Shown here piece by piece: positions 25,033 through 34,005 of a stretch of DNA of 64,000 nt. A model generated the notes under the pieces. That model ran no database searches, was not told the DNA's origin, and worked only from the letters and a program-made list of their open reading frames with translations. Positions within the stretch are counted from its first letter, which is position 1; each line of letters starts with the position of its first letter. Origin of the DNA: Cenarchaeum symbiosum A (GTDB lineage Archaea; Thermoproteota; Nitrososphaeria; Nitrososphaerales; Nitrosopumilaceae); assembly GCA_000200715.1 (NCBI GenBank), contig DP000238.1, forward strand, positions 1,080,593 through 1,144,592, given 5' to 3'. A program made the position numbers and the translations under genes.

Positions 25033-26382
25033 ATGGAGGTTGTAGTTGTGGGCGCCGGCATAAGCGGGCTGTGCAGTGGGGCGATGCTGGCCGCTGAAGG
25101 CATCCGTGTTACGGTGCTGGAATCATCATCAAGGGTGGGCGGCAGGACCGCCTCGACGAGATACAAGGGGCACATACTGGATAACGGCTTTCACATAATG
25201 CCGTTTTACAAGACGTCCGCGGTATACGGGGTGTTCAAAAGGCTGGGGATACTAGACAGGCTGGACCTTGCAAGGGTGGACAGGATTGCATTCTATAAAG
25301 ACGGCTTTCATGTTTATCCGAGGGGCCTTGGGGGGATGATCAGCACCTCGCTTGTGCCTGTTCGCAGCAGGATCCGGTTGTTGCGAATGCTATTGCCCAT
25401 GGCGTTCTCTTCATATGAGAGGGCCGAAAAGTTGGACCCTGTGCCGCTATCGAGTGTTACAGGCGGGCTGGACGCGGTGACGGGCTCGTTCTTTGATGCA
25501 GTATGCATGCTGGCCTTTGCGGATAGGCCAGATAACATATCGCTTGGCGAGTTTACAAGGACTATGATCAGGGCAAACCCCTTCAAGGGCGGGACGAGCG
25601 AGTTTGCGTATCCGAACGTGGGAGGGTACGACGAGATATCTCGTATACTAGCAGAGTACATAACAGAAAAGGGAGGGACCGTTCGCCTATCCACGCCAGT
25701 AAGCAGGGTGCATGTAGAGAGTGGAAGGGTCGCGGGGATAACCGCCGGGGAGTTCCACGAATGTGGATGCGTGGTGGTATCAAGCCCCGCGTATCTTGCC
25801 GTGACGCGGCTCTTTGAAGGGGGCACATTTGATGATTCTATAATGGAGAGGGCCAAAAAGCTGGACAAGACCACGTCTGTTGTAGAGGCGCACTTTTGCC
25901 TATCTGAGAGAATGGATGCAAGGCAGATAGTCTTTCCCGTTGGGGAATATTCCGCAAAGGGGATATTTTTCATATCGAATATTACCCCGAATGTATCCCC
26001 GGAGGGCGAGCATCTGGTCATGGCGGGCACTCCGGTGAGCGCGGCAGACGCGGACAGCCCTTCCCGGGTTGCAGAGGTAGTAGGTGAAATGAAAGAGGAC
26101 ATAGAGTCGATATATCCAGGCTTTTCGGGATCTCTTTTGTGGGAAAAGGCAAAGTCGTGGAGGTTTGTAGAATCCGTGGCAAAGGGCCCCGGGATGGTCT
26201 GGAAGGACAAGATGCCGCATACGACAAATGTAAAGGGGTTGTTCTTTGTGGGCGACGCGACTGTCAGCTATGGGATAGGGACGGATTCTGCTGCCCACAG
26301 CTCGCTGTTATGCCATCCAAAGATACTAGGGTTTCTCTCCAATGTTGTGCATGGAGCAGAGATCAGAAGCAAAGCCGGATAG
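25033..26382 (+). CDS. FAD-dependent oxidoreductase of the phytoene desaturase / amine oxidase superfamily
   Basis: 449 residues. The N-terminal dinucleotide-binding motif VVVGAGISGLCSG..VTVLESSSRVGGRT (3-40) and the C-terminal FAD-contact block GLFFVGDATVSYGIGTDSAAHSS identify the superfamily. It acts on a hydrophobic or amine substrate. A carotenoid or isoprenoid desaturase-like role is possible, since such genes occur in related archaea, but no pathway neighbour confirms it. The ATG is set by a TATA box 28 nt upstream. The 3' end overlaps the end of convergent valS by 57 bases. Confidence 0.85.
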   Translation: MEVVVVGAGISGLCSGAMLAAEGIRVTVLESSSRVGGRTASTRYKGHILDNGFHIMPFYKTSAVYGVFKRLGILDRLDLARVDRIAFYKDGFHVYPRGLGGMISTSLVPVRSRIRLLRMLLPMAFSSYERAEKLDPVPLSSVTGGLDAVTGSFFDAVCMLAFADRPDNISLGEFTRTMIRANPFKGGTSEFAYPNVGGYDEISRILAEYITEKGGTVRLSTPVSRVHVESGRVAGITAGEFHECGCVVVSSPAYLAVTRLFEGGTFDDSIMERAKKLDKTTSVVEAHFCLSERMDARQIVFPVGEYSAKGIFFISNITPNVSPEGEHLVMAGTPVSAADADSPSRVAEVVGEMKEDIESIYPGFSGSLLWEKAKSWRFVESVAKGPGMVWKDKMPHTTNVKGLFFVGDATVSYGIGTDSAAHSSLLCHPKILGFLSNVVHGAEIRSKAG

Positions 26383-28656
26383 CCCTGCGGGCACCTCCGC
26401 CTCGACGGAATCCTTGAGGGATAACCCGAGCTCTTTTTTCTTGTTCCAGATGGTAGAGTTGAAGGCGGTGAGCTGTTCAGTGATAGAGGACATGTCGGGG
26501 GCCCCTGACGGCCGGGGGGCCGACTCCAGGTGTATGCTGTCTTTAGAGTAGAGCTCACGCCAGAGATAGTCGGTTATGAACGGAGTTATCGGGGCGAGAA
26601 GGAGCAGTATTGTGGATAGCACACGATGCAGGGTGGATATGGCAGAATCCCTGCCTGGCCCCGGGTCGCCGTATGCGCGGCCCTTGACCAGTTCGATATA
26701 GTGTGCCGCAAAGATATTCCACGTAAACTCACGGATGGCCACCGCGGGAACAAAAAAGTCATATTTTTCGTATCCTTCCTGGCACTTGGATACCAGCTTG
26801 TCAAGCTCGGAGAGGATCCACCGGTCCGGTTCTGCAGACGGCTCTGCATCCGCGGAAGAGAACCCAGATAGGAACCGCGATACATTCCAGAGCTTGCTGA
26901 GGAACTTTTTTGTGGACACCATCATGTCTTCGTTGCAGCGAAAGTCGTGGCCGTGGCTCACCTCTCCGGCGCTCCACAGGCGGAAGGCGTCGGCGCCTAT
27001 CCTCTTTACAAGGGGGAGAGGGTCTATGGAGTTGCCCGCCCTCTTGCTCATCTTTTGCCCCCGCTCGTCGAGCCCGTATCCCATTATCCACGCTTCAGAC
27101 CAGGGCCTTTTTCCAGTGAGCTGATCACACCTCAACATGGTATAGTACAGCCACGTCCTGACGATATCCTTGGCCTGCGGCCGCAGGCCGGCGGGATAGG
27201 TGGATTCAAAGAATTTGTCGTCTTTGCCGTACTTTGATATGAACAGCGGGGAGACGCTCGAGTCCATCCACGTATCGAATATGCGCTGCTCGCCTTCAAA
27301 CTTTGTGCCCCCGCAGCTTGCACAGGAATCTGCGGGGCACTGCTCCATCCAGGGCCGGTAGTATCTTCCAGGTTCTGGCACGTAGGGCTCTGAACAGGAC
27401 GCACAGTGCCAGACAGGGATCTCCGTCCCATAGTACCGCCTCCTGGATATGGGCCAGTCCATGGAGACTGAATCAAGCCAGTTCTCCAGGATCTGCCGGT
27501 GCATGGGCGGGTGGAACTGTAAATCTTTGGAGAGCTCCCTTATGCGCGGTATGCTATCTACCTGTTTCAGATAGTACTCTTCCATGGGTATTATCTCGAT
27601 GGGCGTCCTGCTTCTTTCAGAGACCGGCGTGCGGTGCAGTATATCCTCTACTTTCTCGAGGTGCCCGCCTTCTTCAAGATCGTGTATGATCTTTTCACGC
27701 GCCTGCTTTGGGCGCAGGCCCGTATATGCACCGGCTATACCGGTCATGCGGCCATCAAGTCCTATCGCGGCCACCTCAGATAGGCCGAGCTCGCGGAATA
27801 GCGCCACATCGTTCTGGTCCCCATAACTGCAGACCATTACCGCACCGGAGCCAAAGTCGCGCTTTACAGAAGGATGCGCTAGAACAGGCACCTTATTCCC
27901 GTATACGGGGACTGTCACCTCTGATCCCACCAGGCCAGAGTACCTCTCGTCGTCCTCGCAGACTATGACGGCCCTGCAGGCGCAGAGCAATTCTGGGCGC
28001 GTGCTGGCTATTGTTATCTGTCCCGTACCCGCTGTAAATTTCATGTGGACCAGTTTTGTGGGCAGCTCCTCGTAGGATATCTCGGCGTCGGCGATGGTTG
28101 TCCCCGACGTCCAGTCGTAGTTGTTGGGCCGGGTCGCCTTGTATATGAGGCCTTTTTTCCAGAGATGGATAAATGTCGACTGGGTTAGAGTCCTGTATTC
28201 ATCAGAGTCTGTACGATAACAGTCCCGCACGTTGCAGCTAAGCCCGAGCGCCTCCATCGTATCGAGCATCTCTGCCTCGAGCTCGTCAAGGGTTCCCCGG
28301 CACAGGGAGAGAAACTCATCCCTGTTGATATCCCTCATGCGGAGCTTGTGCTTTTTCTCCGTGTACAGCTCGACGGGCAGGCCGTTGCGGTCTATGCCGA
28401 GGGGAAAGTAGACGTTCTTTCCGGCCATACGGGCGGTCCTGGCTATCATATCTATCTGGGAGTAGTGGGCGGCAGCCCCGATATGCCACGGCCTGCCCGA
28501 CGGGTAGGGAGGGGGCGTGTCTATTGTATAGCTGTTAGGTGCTGGCTTGAAGGAATAGAGTCCCTCGCTGTTCCACCGTTTACGGACCTCCCCCTCTAAA
28601 GCAGGATCCCAGGACTTTGCGGCTATCTTGGGCTCTGTCTTGTCCACGTTAGGCAC
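26326..28656 (-). CDS. valS: Valyl-tRNA synthetase
   Basis: 776 residues, class I synthetase. HIGH-type motif HIGAA at 58-62 (in PPYPSGRPWHIG), the ThrAla editing domain in the middle (DWTSGTTIADAEISYEE; TRPELLCACRAV), KMSKR in GQKMSKRAGNSIDPL, and an anticodon-binding helical domain (NVSRFLSG...). It charges tRNA-Val, including the CAC isoacceptor at 22963-23054. The short length without a long C-terminal coiled coil is typical of archaeal forms. Its start overlaps the end of the QueD-like gene by eight bases, so both are probably transcribed together. Confidence 0.95.
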   Translation of the reverse strand: MPNVDKTEPKIAAKSWDPALEGEVRKRWNSEGLYSFKPAPNSYTIDTPPPYPSGRPWHIGAAAHYSQIDMIARTARMAGKNVYFPLGIDRNGLPVELYTEKKHKLRMRDINRDEFLSLCRGTLDELEAEMLDTMEALGLSCNVRDCYRTDSDEYRTLTQSTFIHLWKKGLIYKATRPNNYDWTSGTTIADAEISYEELPTKLVHMKFTAGTGQITIASTRPELLCACRAVIVCEDDERYSGLVGSEVTVPVYGNKVPVLAHPSVKRDFGSGAVMVCSYGDQNDVALFRELGLSEVAAIGLDGRMTGIAGAYTGLRPKQAREKIIHDLEEGGHLEKVEDILHRTPVSERSRTPIEIIPMEEYYLKQVDSIPRIRELSKDLQFHPPMHRQILENWLDSVSMDWPISRRRYYGTEIPVWHCASCSEPYVPEPGRYYRPWMEQCPADSCASCGGTKFEGEQRIFDTWMDSSVSPLFISKYGKDDKFFESTYPAGLRPQAKDIVRTWLYYTMLRCDQLTGKRPWSEAWIMGYGLDERGQKMSKRAGNSIDPLPLVKRIGADAFRLWSAGEVSHGHDFRCNEDMMVSTKKFLSKLWNVSRFLSGFSSADAEPSAEPDRWILSELDKLVSKCQEGYEKYDFFVPAVAIREFTWNIFAAHYIELVKGRAYGDPGPGRDSAISTLHRVLSTILLLLAPITPFITDYLWRELYSKDSIHLESAPRPSGAPDMSSITEQLTAFNSTIWNKKKELGLSLKDSVEAEVPAGLSGFASDLCSMHNIGEKP

Positions 28657-29461
28657 CCGAGATTCTAGATACTATGTGCGAGCCCTTGTTGTAGCCTTCA
28701 TAGATGTAGACGCCTACCGCCTCTATGTTGGGGGGCAGCTCAGGCTCGAGTAGACGAATAAGCTCAGACGAGAGGCTCTCGACAGTGGCCTCGCCTGGCA
28801 ACAGGTATGCGGTATCGACGGGGATGGTCAGGTGGAACTCGCCCCGGGGGCCCTTGAACGATACGTCATAGTGGCCGGGGCTGCCCTCGTGCGCGTACTT
28901 GTCGTGCACAAAGAACTTGTGGTCGAATGAGGATATGGCCTGCTTTATGATCCCCTTTGCCTTGCCAAAGTCGACAAGCATGCCATCTTTCATCTGGCCT
29001 GCCAGCTCGACCATTACAGACGAGGTGTGCCCGTGCAGTACGGAGCACTTGTCAACTAGCGGCAGTACATGCGCATAGTCAAATGTAAACGACTGGTCTT
29101 CTATGAATATGGAGCCTTGGGGGGAATCCCCGTCGTAGAATACGACATCCTGCAGCTCCCCTATTCTGGAATGGTATTTCGGGCGGCCTATCGCCATTAT
29201 GGATCCGCCCAGCTCTTTCTTGAGGGCCCTGTACTTTTCGACATCTTCATCGCCGTCTATCACCTCGATGAGGCCCGTGTCGGTCTTGAAGTCTACTGCA
29301 AGATCCTGCCCGCCTGCCTGTACCTTGTGGTTGTACTCGTAGTCGTGGCCTAGAAACGAGAGCATCTTGGCGACGGCAAGCTCCGTGCGGGTCCTCAGCA
29401 GGTTCCCCTTTCCGTCGAGGTATCTAAAGTCCGAGTCAAGCACGGCGGGTTCCGACGTCAT
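28649..29461 (-). CDS. 6-pyruvoyl/6-carboxy-tetrahydropterin synthase (QueD-like) with an N-terminal nuclease-like domain
   Basis: 270 residues from ATG 29461, which is 27 nt from a TATA box (29484-29492). ATG 29470 is too close to it. The C-terminal domain has the QueD/PTPS set: zinc His in FDYAHVL, catalytic Cys and zinc His pair in CSVLHGH, the Asp-His pair in SFDHKFF and Glu in YIYEGYN. It would convert dihydroneopterin triphosphate for archaeosine/preQ0 or pterin synthesis. The first ~110 residues resemble a PD-(D/E)xK-like fold (RTRTELAVAKML, AVDFKTDTGLIEVID). This fusion is unusual, and whether the N-terminal domain cuts or merely binds nucleic acid is unknown. Confidence 0.8.
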   Translation of the reverse strand: MTSEPAVLDSDFRYLDGKGNLLRTRTELAVAKMLSFLGHDYEYNHKVQAGGQDLAVDFKTDTGLIEVIDGDEDVEKYRALKKELGGSIMAIGRPKYHSRIGELQDVVFYDGDSPQGSIFIEDQSFTFDYAHVLPLVDKCSVLHGHTSSVMVELAGQMKDGMLVDFGKAKGIIKQAISSFDHKFFVHDKYAHEGSPGHYDVSFKGPRGEFHLTIPVDTAYLLPGEATVESLSSELIRLLEPELPPNIEAVGVYIYEGYNKGSHIVSRISGA

Positions 29462-29590
29462 TTGCTGCATGTCCGATCCTTTGTATATAAATTCAGGGCG
29501 TACCGGCATGAGTCCGGATATAGGCAGGGGTAAAAATTTCCCGTGCAGTGCTCATCCTTGATAGGCCACATCACCGGGTACAGGGCCGCA

Positions 29591-29872
29591 TCAGCGGAGC
29601 GTATCGAGCATACCGGCCAGGCGGACGTCGTTTTCGGTGATGCCACCGGCATCGTGCGTGACCAGGTCTACAGAAAGCCTGTTGTATACATTGCACCATT
29701 CCGGGTGGTGGTTCATCTTTTCAATCTCCATGGAGGCACGCGCCATGAAACCAAACGCCTCGTTGAAGCTGGAGAACTTGAACTCTTTGTGCAGCTTGCC
29801 ATCCCGAACCTCCCAGTCCTGCAGGCGGGCAAGCTCAGACGAGAGCTCGTCGTCGGTGAGCTTGGTAACCAT
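29591..29872 (-). CDS. Pterin-4a-carbinolamine dehydratase
   Basis: 93 residues from ATG 29872, set by a TATA box (29895-29903) 27 nt upstream. The signature EIEKMNHHPEWCNVYNRLSVDLVTHDAGGIT contains the catalytic His pair and the downstream HD. The family dehydrates 4a-hydroxytetrahydropterin in pterin recycling and also has a reported regulatory role elsewhere. It is next to another pterin enzyme (QueD-like), which makes a shared pterin pathway plausible. Confidence 0.9.
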   Translation of the reverse strand: MVTKLTDDELSSELARLQDWEVRDGKLHKEFKFSSFNEAFGFMARASMEIEKMNHHPEWCNVYNRLSVDLVTHDAGGITENDVRLAGMLDTLR

Positions 29873-30202
29873 GAGATCCCCTGTTGAGGCGTGGTTAAAA
29901 TATGTGGCGCTCATCAGCAAACAAGTGTTAGCGTTGCGCACGGGGCACCCGTCTTACCCTGGTCACCATATCCTGCGCCTTGTCCCGGTTTGATTTGTAA
30001 GCCCTGTCAATCATCATGGTAATTCTACCTACTAGGCAGTGATTGCGCTTGGATCATTCTTCCGTTACAGGGGCAAGAATTTACCGATCCGAGTATTTTT
30101 TGACGTGAAGATGGCACCCGGGTGCATGGTTACGGGGGGTATTCAACAAGCTCGCTCAAAATACATAAAATAGATATAATGTAAGTTCTCTCTTTGAGCA
30201 GT
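29873..30202. promoter_or_regulatory. Divergent intergenic region
   Basis: No gene is supported. Base composition drops towards the ParB-like pair. A TATA-like AGATATAATG at 30172-30181 lies about 27 nt before ATG 30203, and the pterin-dehydratase promoter is at the other end. Confidence 0.4.
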
Positions 30203-31006
30203 ATGGAACAATCAAAACTCAGGACTATCCCTCTAGAAAAACTGGAGTTATGGGAAGAGGCCAATGTTAGGAAAGACAACACCTATGATAACATACGAGA
30301 TCTCGCTAGAAACATAAAGAAAAATGGGCTACAGGCGCCACTACTAGTCAAAGAAAAAGACAGAAAATATTTTGTGTTTAGCGGACAGAGAAAACTGGCC
30401 GCGTGCAGGATGATAAACATGAAAGGGATTCCCTGTTTTGTATTCAAAGATATAAAGGAGGTCAGAGCAAAAATTTTGTCATTGAGCGAAAATATTTATC
30501 GCGAGAAAATGACTAGGGAGGATAAATCAAATGCTGCCGCGTCGCTCTACAAACAATTAAAGAGCATTTCCGCTGTTGCCAAAGCATTAGGAGTGAAAGA
30601 AAAGACGGTAAGAGGATATCTTGACTATGAGGCAATGCCTGACAAACTAAAAGATTTTGCCAGAGGAAAGGGCCTTACCACCAAACAAGTGGAGGACATT
30701 TATATGAAATTCTCTGACACTTCAAAAGCATTAACAATAGCAAGAAAATTATCAAGAATTGATGATCGCAACAAAAAGAGAAAAATGCATATCGCCATAC
30801 AACAAGCCTCGATGTTCGACAATGCTGCGACAATTGAAAAACGCGCAGACAAATTGTCCAAGATGAAACCATATAGAATCATTCTGTCAAGTAAAGACTC
30901 GGAGGTGATAGAATTTATTGCCAAAAAAAGAAATCTGGATGGGAAAGAGATGCTTGTGGAAATAACAGAAGGTTGGATCCGTGGATTCATGGAAGGAAAC
31001 AGCTGA
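30203..31006 (+). CDS. ParB-like nuclease-domain protein
   Basis: 267 residues from ATG 30203 (TTG 30194 in frame also possible). N-terminal ParB/sulfiredoxin-type domain: IPLEKLELWEEANVRKD, IRDLARNIKKNGLQAPLLVKE, YFVFSGQRKLAACRMI (the GxRR-like loop is SGQRK) and LSENIYREKMTREDK. A helix-turn-helix follows (ISAVAKALGVKEKTVRGYL), then a basic C-terminal domain. There is no ParA gene nearby, so chromosome segregation is not implied. Plasmid-, phage- or defence-type roles are options. The gene is AT-rich compared with valS and purB, consistent with acquisition, and overlaps the next gene (TGATG). Confidence 0.8.
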   Translation: MEQSKLRTIPLEKLELWEEANVRKDNTYDNIRDLARNIKKNGLQAPLLVKEKDRKYFVFSGQRKLAACRMINMKGIPCFVFKDIKEVRAKILSLSENIYREKMTREDKSNAAASLYKQLKSISAVAKALGVKEKTVRGYLDYEAMPDKLKDFARGKGLTTKQVEDIYMKFSDTSKALTIARKLSRIDDRNKKRKMHIAIQQASMFDNAATIEKRADKLSKMKPYRIILSSKDSEVIEFIAKKRNLDGKEMLVEITEGWIRGFMEGNS

Positions 31007-31542
31007 TGAGAGAGGAAGACGCAACAGCCATATGCATGGCCTGTTTCCAAAGATCAAGGGTAAAACCCGTGAGTTTGTTGTCCTTTGCCGTGGCATGCAG
31101 GGTGCTGTTAAAAAAATGGGGGATCAAGGAAATGTCAAGATATTTTGAAATTTCAGAATACCAGATACGCCAGGCAGACAAGATCAACGAGCTTGAGCCG
31201 CGCTTTCAGAAACTCGCAGACGAAAGACATTCAGGTATAGAGATGTTCTATCACATATGGCGGCTGCCTAGACAAAAACGCTCAGAAGTGGCCAAGATGG
31301 CTCTAGGTATGAACATCAAAGATCTACGTGAACTGATGTATTTCATGCGCAAAAACCCTTCATTCTCTATAAAAAAATGCAGGGAGTTGGTCGATGAAAC
31401 AAAACCTAAAGTGATAAACCTTCTAGTCCTCCCTCTGGACAGCGATATGTATGACGGGATAAAGCGTAAAGCGCAGAAATCAAAAATGTCGGTTAGAGAT
31501 TATGTTATGGGGATCATCATGAGCAAAATCAACGAGGTGTGA
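31006..31542 (+). CDS. Partner of the ParB-like protein, helix-turn-helix type
   Basis: 178 residues from the ATG overlapping the previous stop, so the two form one operon. It lacks a ParB N-terminal domain. The layout otherwise parallels the second half of its neighbour: a CxxC at the start (CMAC), an HTH-like segment (WGIKEMSRYFEISEYQIRQAD), basic helices and a C-terminal module. That module (LLVLPLDSDMYDGIKRKAQKSKMSVRDYV) resembles the neighbour's (RIILSSKDSEVIEFIAKKRNL). It may be a truncated paralogue that forms a heteromer. Function unknown. Confidence 0.7.
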   Translation: MREEDATAICMACFQRSRVKPVSLLSFAVACRVLLKKWGIKEMSRYFEISEYQIRQADKINELEPRFQKLADERHSGIEMFYHIWRLPRQKRSEVAKMALGMNIKDLRELMYFMRKNPSFSIKKCRELVDETKPKVINLLVLPLDSDMYDGIKRKAQKSKMSVRDYVMGIIMSKINEV

Positions 31543-31916
31543 TAACGCTAATCATCTGTCATCCGAGGCATGAGGCATACAGGTGGTCCTCGGAACGTGC
31601 AACAGGGGATATTACGATTGCATGATGGAACAACTGTAAAGCGCTGCAGACACAGGTGAAAAGTTTCCGAATGTAAACATGAAACTTGAAAAAACACCCA
31701 CTCCTTGATGGGCACCTCAGCACGACTACCAGATGCACACATGTTTCTGGCATCAAAACACAGGCATCGGAAAATACAATATAATCCGGAATGGGCCCGC
31801 CAGATAGGAAGTGGCAGGGAACATGGGCGAATAACTCGAACATAGCAGGCACGTACAGACAAGGGCAGGTCACCACGTGCCGCAACTGCTTTGTAGCCCC
31901 ACAGGGCGGTCCGCCC
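31543..31916. promoter_or_regulatory. Intergenic region with promoter
   Basis: No gene is supported. A TATA-like TACAATATAATCC (31777-31789) would start transcripts near 31808. That argues against translation from ATG 31791 and for the internal ATG 31917 of the next gene. Confidence 0.4.
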
Positions 31917-32702
31917 ATGGACCTGCTTGCCGCCATCGAGGATGCAATACGCCAGTCAGTCCCGGCAGGAAGAATAGGGGTGGCCTTCTCAGGGGGAGTC
32001 GACAGTGCTCTAGTGGGAGCAGTATGCAAGAACATGGGATACGAGGTAGAGCTGCTGACGGTCGGATTTGCGGGATCGCAGGATCTATCCTTTGCAGCAG
32101 AGGCGGCACCAGAAGATACACCGCACCACACCCTGGAGATAGACCAGAGCGGCTTTGACAAGGTGGCCCGGTCGGTAGAAGATACAATGGGTGCTTCCCC
32201 GGAGGATACTCTATCATGGTATGAGAACGGCATAGCGTTCCACTATGTTGCAGTGCTGGCACATGAGAACGATCTGCATACAGTACTCACGGCAAACGGG
32301 ATAGACGAGCTGTTCTGCGGGTATGACGTGTACAGAAGAGAGTACGGCCAAGGCAGTCCAGAGGATATGATCCGCGGCAAAGTAGAACATGAATTAAAGA
32401 TGATGGAGGCAGTAGGCCGTGTAACCGCGGCACAGGGCGTACAACTGTTACAGCCGCTGCTCTCGCCAAAATTTGTAGAGGCCGCCGGGACCATCCCTAT
32501 CGAACAGAAGATCCGCGGCCCCGATGACATGCTCCGCAAGCACGCAATAAGGGATGCTGCGCGCAGAATAGGCGTCCCCGAGATATCCGCAGGCAGGAGA
32601 AAAAAGGCGCTACAGTACGGCTCGGGCATCCACAAGGCGCTGATAAAGTCTAGGCGGTCCCGCGGGCTGCACGCTCGACAATCCGGCGCACCCCGGATAT
32701 GA
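31917..32702 (+). CDS. Asparagine-synthase-related PP-loop ATPase
   Basis: 261 residues from ATG 31917. The pyrophosphate-binding loop VAFSGGVDSALVG is near residue 22 and the C-terminal synthetase motif ANGIDELFCGYDVYRREY follows. This is the asparagine synthetase C-terminal fold without the glutaminase (N-terminal nucleophile) domain. It would therefore adenylate a substrate and use ammonia or an unknown donor. Stand-alone versions occur in several archaea. The 3' end overlaps convergent purB by 53 bases. Confidence 0.8.
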   Translation: MDLLAAIEDAIRQSVPAGRIGVAFSGGVDSALVGAVCKNMGYEVELLTVGFAGSQDLSFAAEAAPEDTPHHTLEIDQSGFDKVARSVEDTMGASPEDTLSWYENGIAFHYVAVLAHENDLHTVLTANGIDELFCGYDVYRREYGQGSPEDMIRGKVEHELKMMEAVGRVTAAQGVQLLQPLLSPKFVEAAGTIPIEQKIRGPDDMLRKHAIRDAARRIGVPEISAGRRKKALQYGSGIHKALIKSRRSRGLHARQSGAPRI

Positions 32703-34005
32703 TGCGTGACGAGGCGCCAAGGTGAGACTCTGGAGAAAAGACGGCGCGGATCTCTGCAGGTGATAATTGCGACGAGATGGAACGGTCGGACATCAGCGCC
32801 TCCATGTAGCCTGTCTTGGCGGCAGCAAACGCCACCCGCTGTATATCCCTGTACGCGCGCATCCGGGGCACGCCTTTTTTTACCAGAGCCTCTAGCACAA
32901 ATTCCGCGTATATCCGGCCCCCTGTAGTATCAAGGTTCTCCCTTATCCTCTTCTCGTTGATAGACAGGCCCGCCATCACCTTTGTCATTGTAACTAGCAT
33001 CTCGTCGAGCAGTATCGAAGATAGCGGAAGCGTAAACCGCTCATTGGCCGAATTAGACAGATCCCGCTCGTGCCATAGAGGTATGTTCTCAAATGATACA
33101 GACACCTGGCTGCGGAGCAGCCTCGATAACGATGAGACCCTCTCGCTTTTCGTCGGGTTGCGCTTTACGGGGACGGCGCTGCTGCCCATCTGCCCCTTTC
33201 TGAACAGCTCCGAGACCTCGCCTATCTCGGTCCTCTGCAAATTGCGCACCTCGACGGCCATCTTTTCCAGAGTGGCCCCCATGAGTGCCAGCTGGAATAC
33301 ATATTCGGCATGCCTCTCCCTTGGGACCACCTGTGTTGATGCCTCGGAGGGAAACAGGCCAAGCCGGGCCGCGGCCCTCTTTTGCACGTCTATGGCCCGG
33401 GGGCCCATCATCGATCCCGTCCCCACGACCCCCATCATCTTGCAGATGAGAACCCTCTTTCTCAGAACCGCAATCCTCTCAAGATGCCGCGCCATCTCGG
33501 CTGCCCAGTTTGCAAACTTTAACCCAAACGATATGATGCTCGCATGCTGGCCGTGCGTCCTGCCCACCGCGGGCAAAAGGCGGTATCTATCGGCCATCTT
33601 GGAGAGGTTTACCGCCAGCCGGGCCGTCTTTGGCTCCACTATCGATAACGCGTCCCTCATCTGGAGGGAAGTGCTCGTATCCACAAGGTCGTTGCTGGTC
33701 AGCCCATAATGTATCCAGGGACGGGTCGATACCCTGCACTTTTCACCGAGCGCCTCTACCAGGGCGGCAGTATCATGGTCGCTGCGCGCCTCGAGCCTCC
33801 TTATGCGGGATTCTGTCACCCCCCCGGGCCTGGCGGCGCGCCGTATGTCTGCTGCCGCGGCCCTTGGTATCATCCCAAGATCAGCCTGGGCGGAAGCTGC
33901 CGCCGCCTCGACTGCAAGCTGATAGTCTACCTTCTTCTGCCCCCCGAATATAGCGAGCATCTCGGGCGTCCCGTACCTTCCGCCGTCTATGGGTAGGATA
34001 GCCAA
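32650..34005 (-). CDS. purB: Adenylosuccinate lyase
   Basis: 451 residues from TTG 34005, chosen because the protein then begins (M)AILPIDGGRYGTPEM as in archaeal homologues. The TATA box GTTTATTTTC (34027-34040) is 29 nt upstream. An ATG at 34026 would lie almost inside the promoter. Key blocks: the substrate loop GQMGSSAVPVKRNP with the catalytic Ser region, catalytic His in GRTHGQHAS, and TSNDLVDT. The enzyme acts twice in purine synthesis (SAICAR to AICAR and adenylosuccinate to AMP). Confidence 0.93.
   Translation of the reverse strand: MAILPIDGGRYGTPEMLAIFGGQKKVDYQLAVEAAAASAQADLGMIPRAAAADIRRAARPGGVTESRIRRLEARSDHDTAALVEALGEKCRVSTRPWIHYGLTSNDLVDTSTSLQMRDALSIVEPKTARLAVNLSKMADRYRLLPAVGRTHGQHASIISFGLKFANWAAEMARHLERIAVLRKRVLICKMMGVVGTGSMMGPRAIDVQKRAAARLGLFPSEASTQVVPRERHAEYVFQLALMGATLEKMAVEVRNLQRTEIGEVSELFRKGQMGSSAVPVKRNPTKSERVSSLSRLLRSQVSVSFENIPLWHERDLSNSANERFTLPLSSILLDEMLVTMTKVMAGLSINEKRIRENLDTTGGRIYAEFVLEALVKKGVPRMRAYRDIQRVAFAAAKTGYMEALMSDRSISSQLSPAEIRAVFSPESHLGASSRIISGVRRIVERAARGTA

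Noticed and set aside
30203-31542. Chromosome partition (ParABS) locus
   Set aside because: No ParA-type ATPase or parS-like palindromes lie nearby and the pair is AT-rich, so a partition role is not supported.
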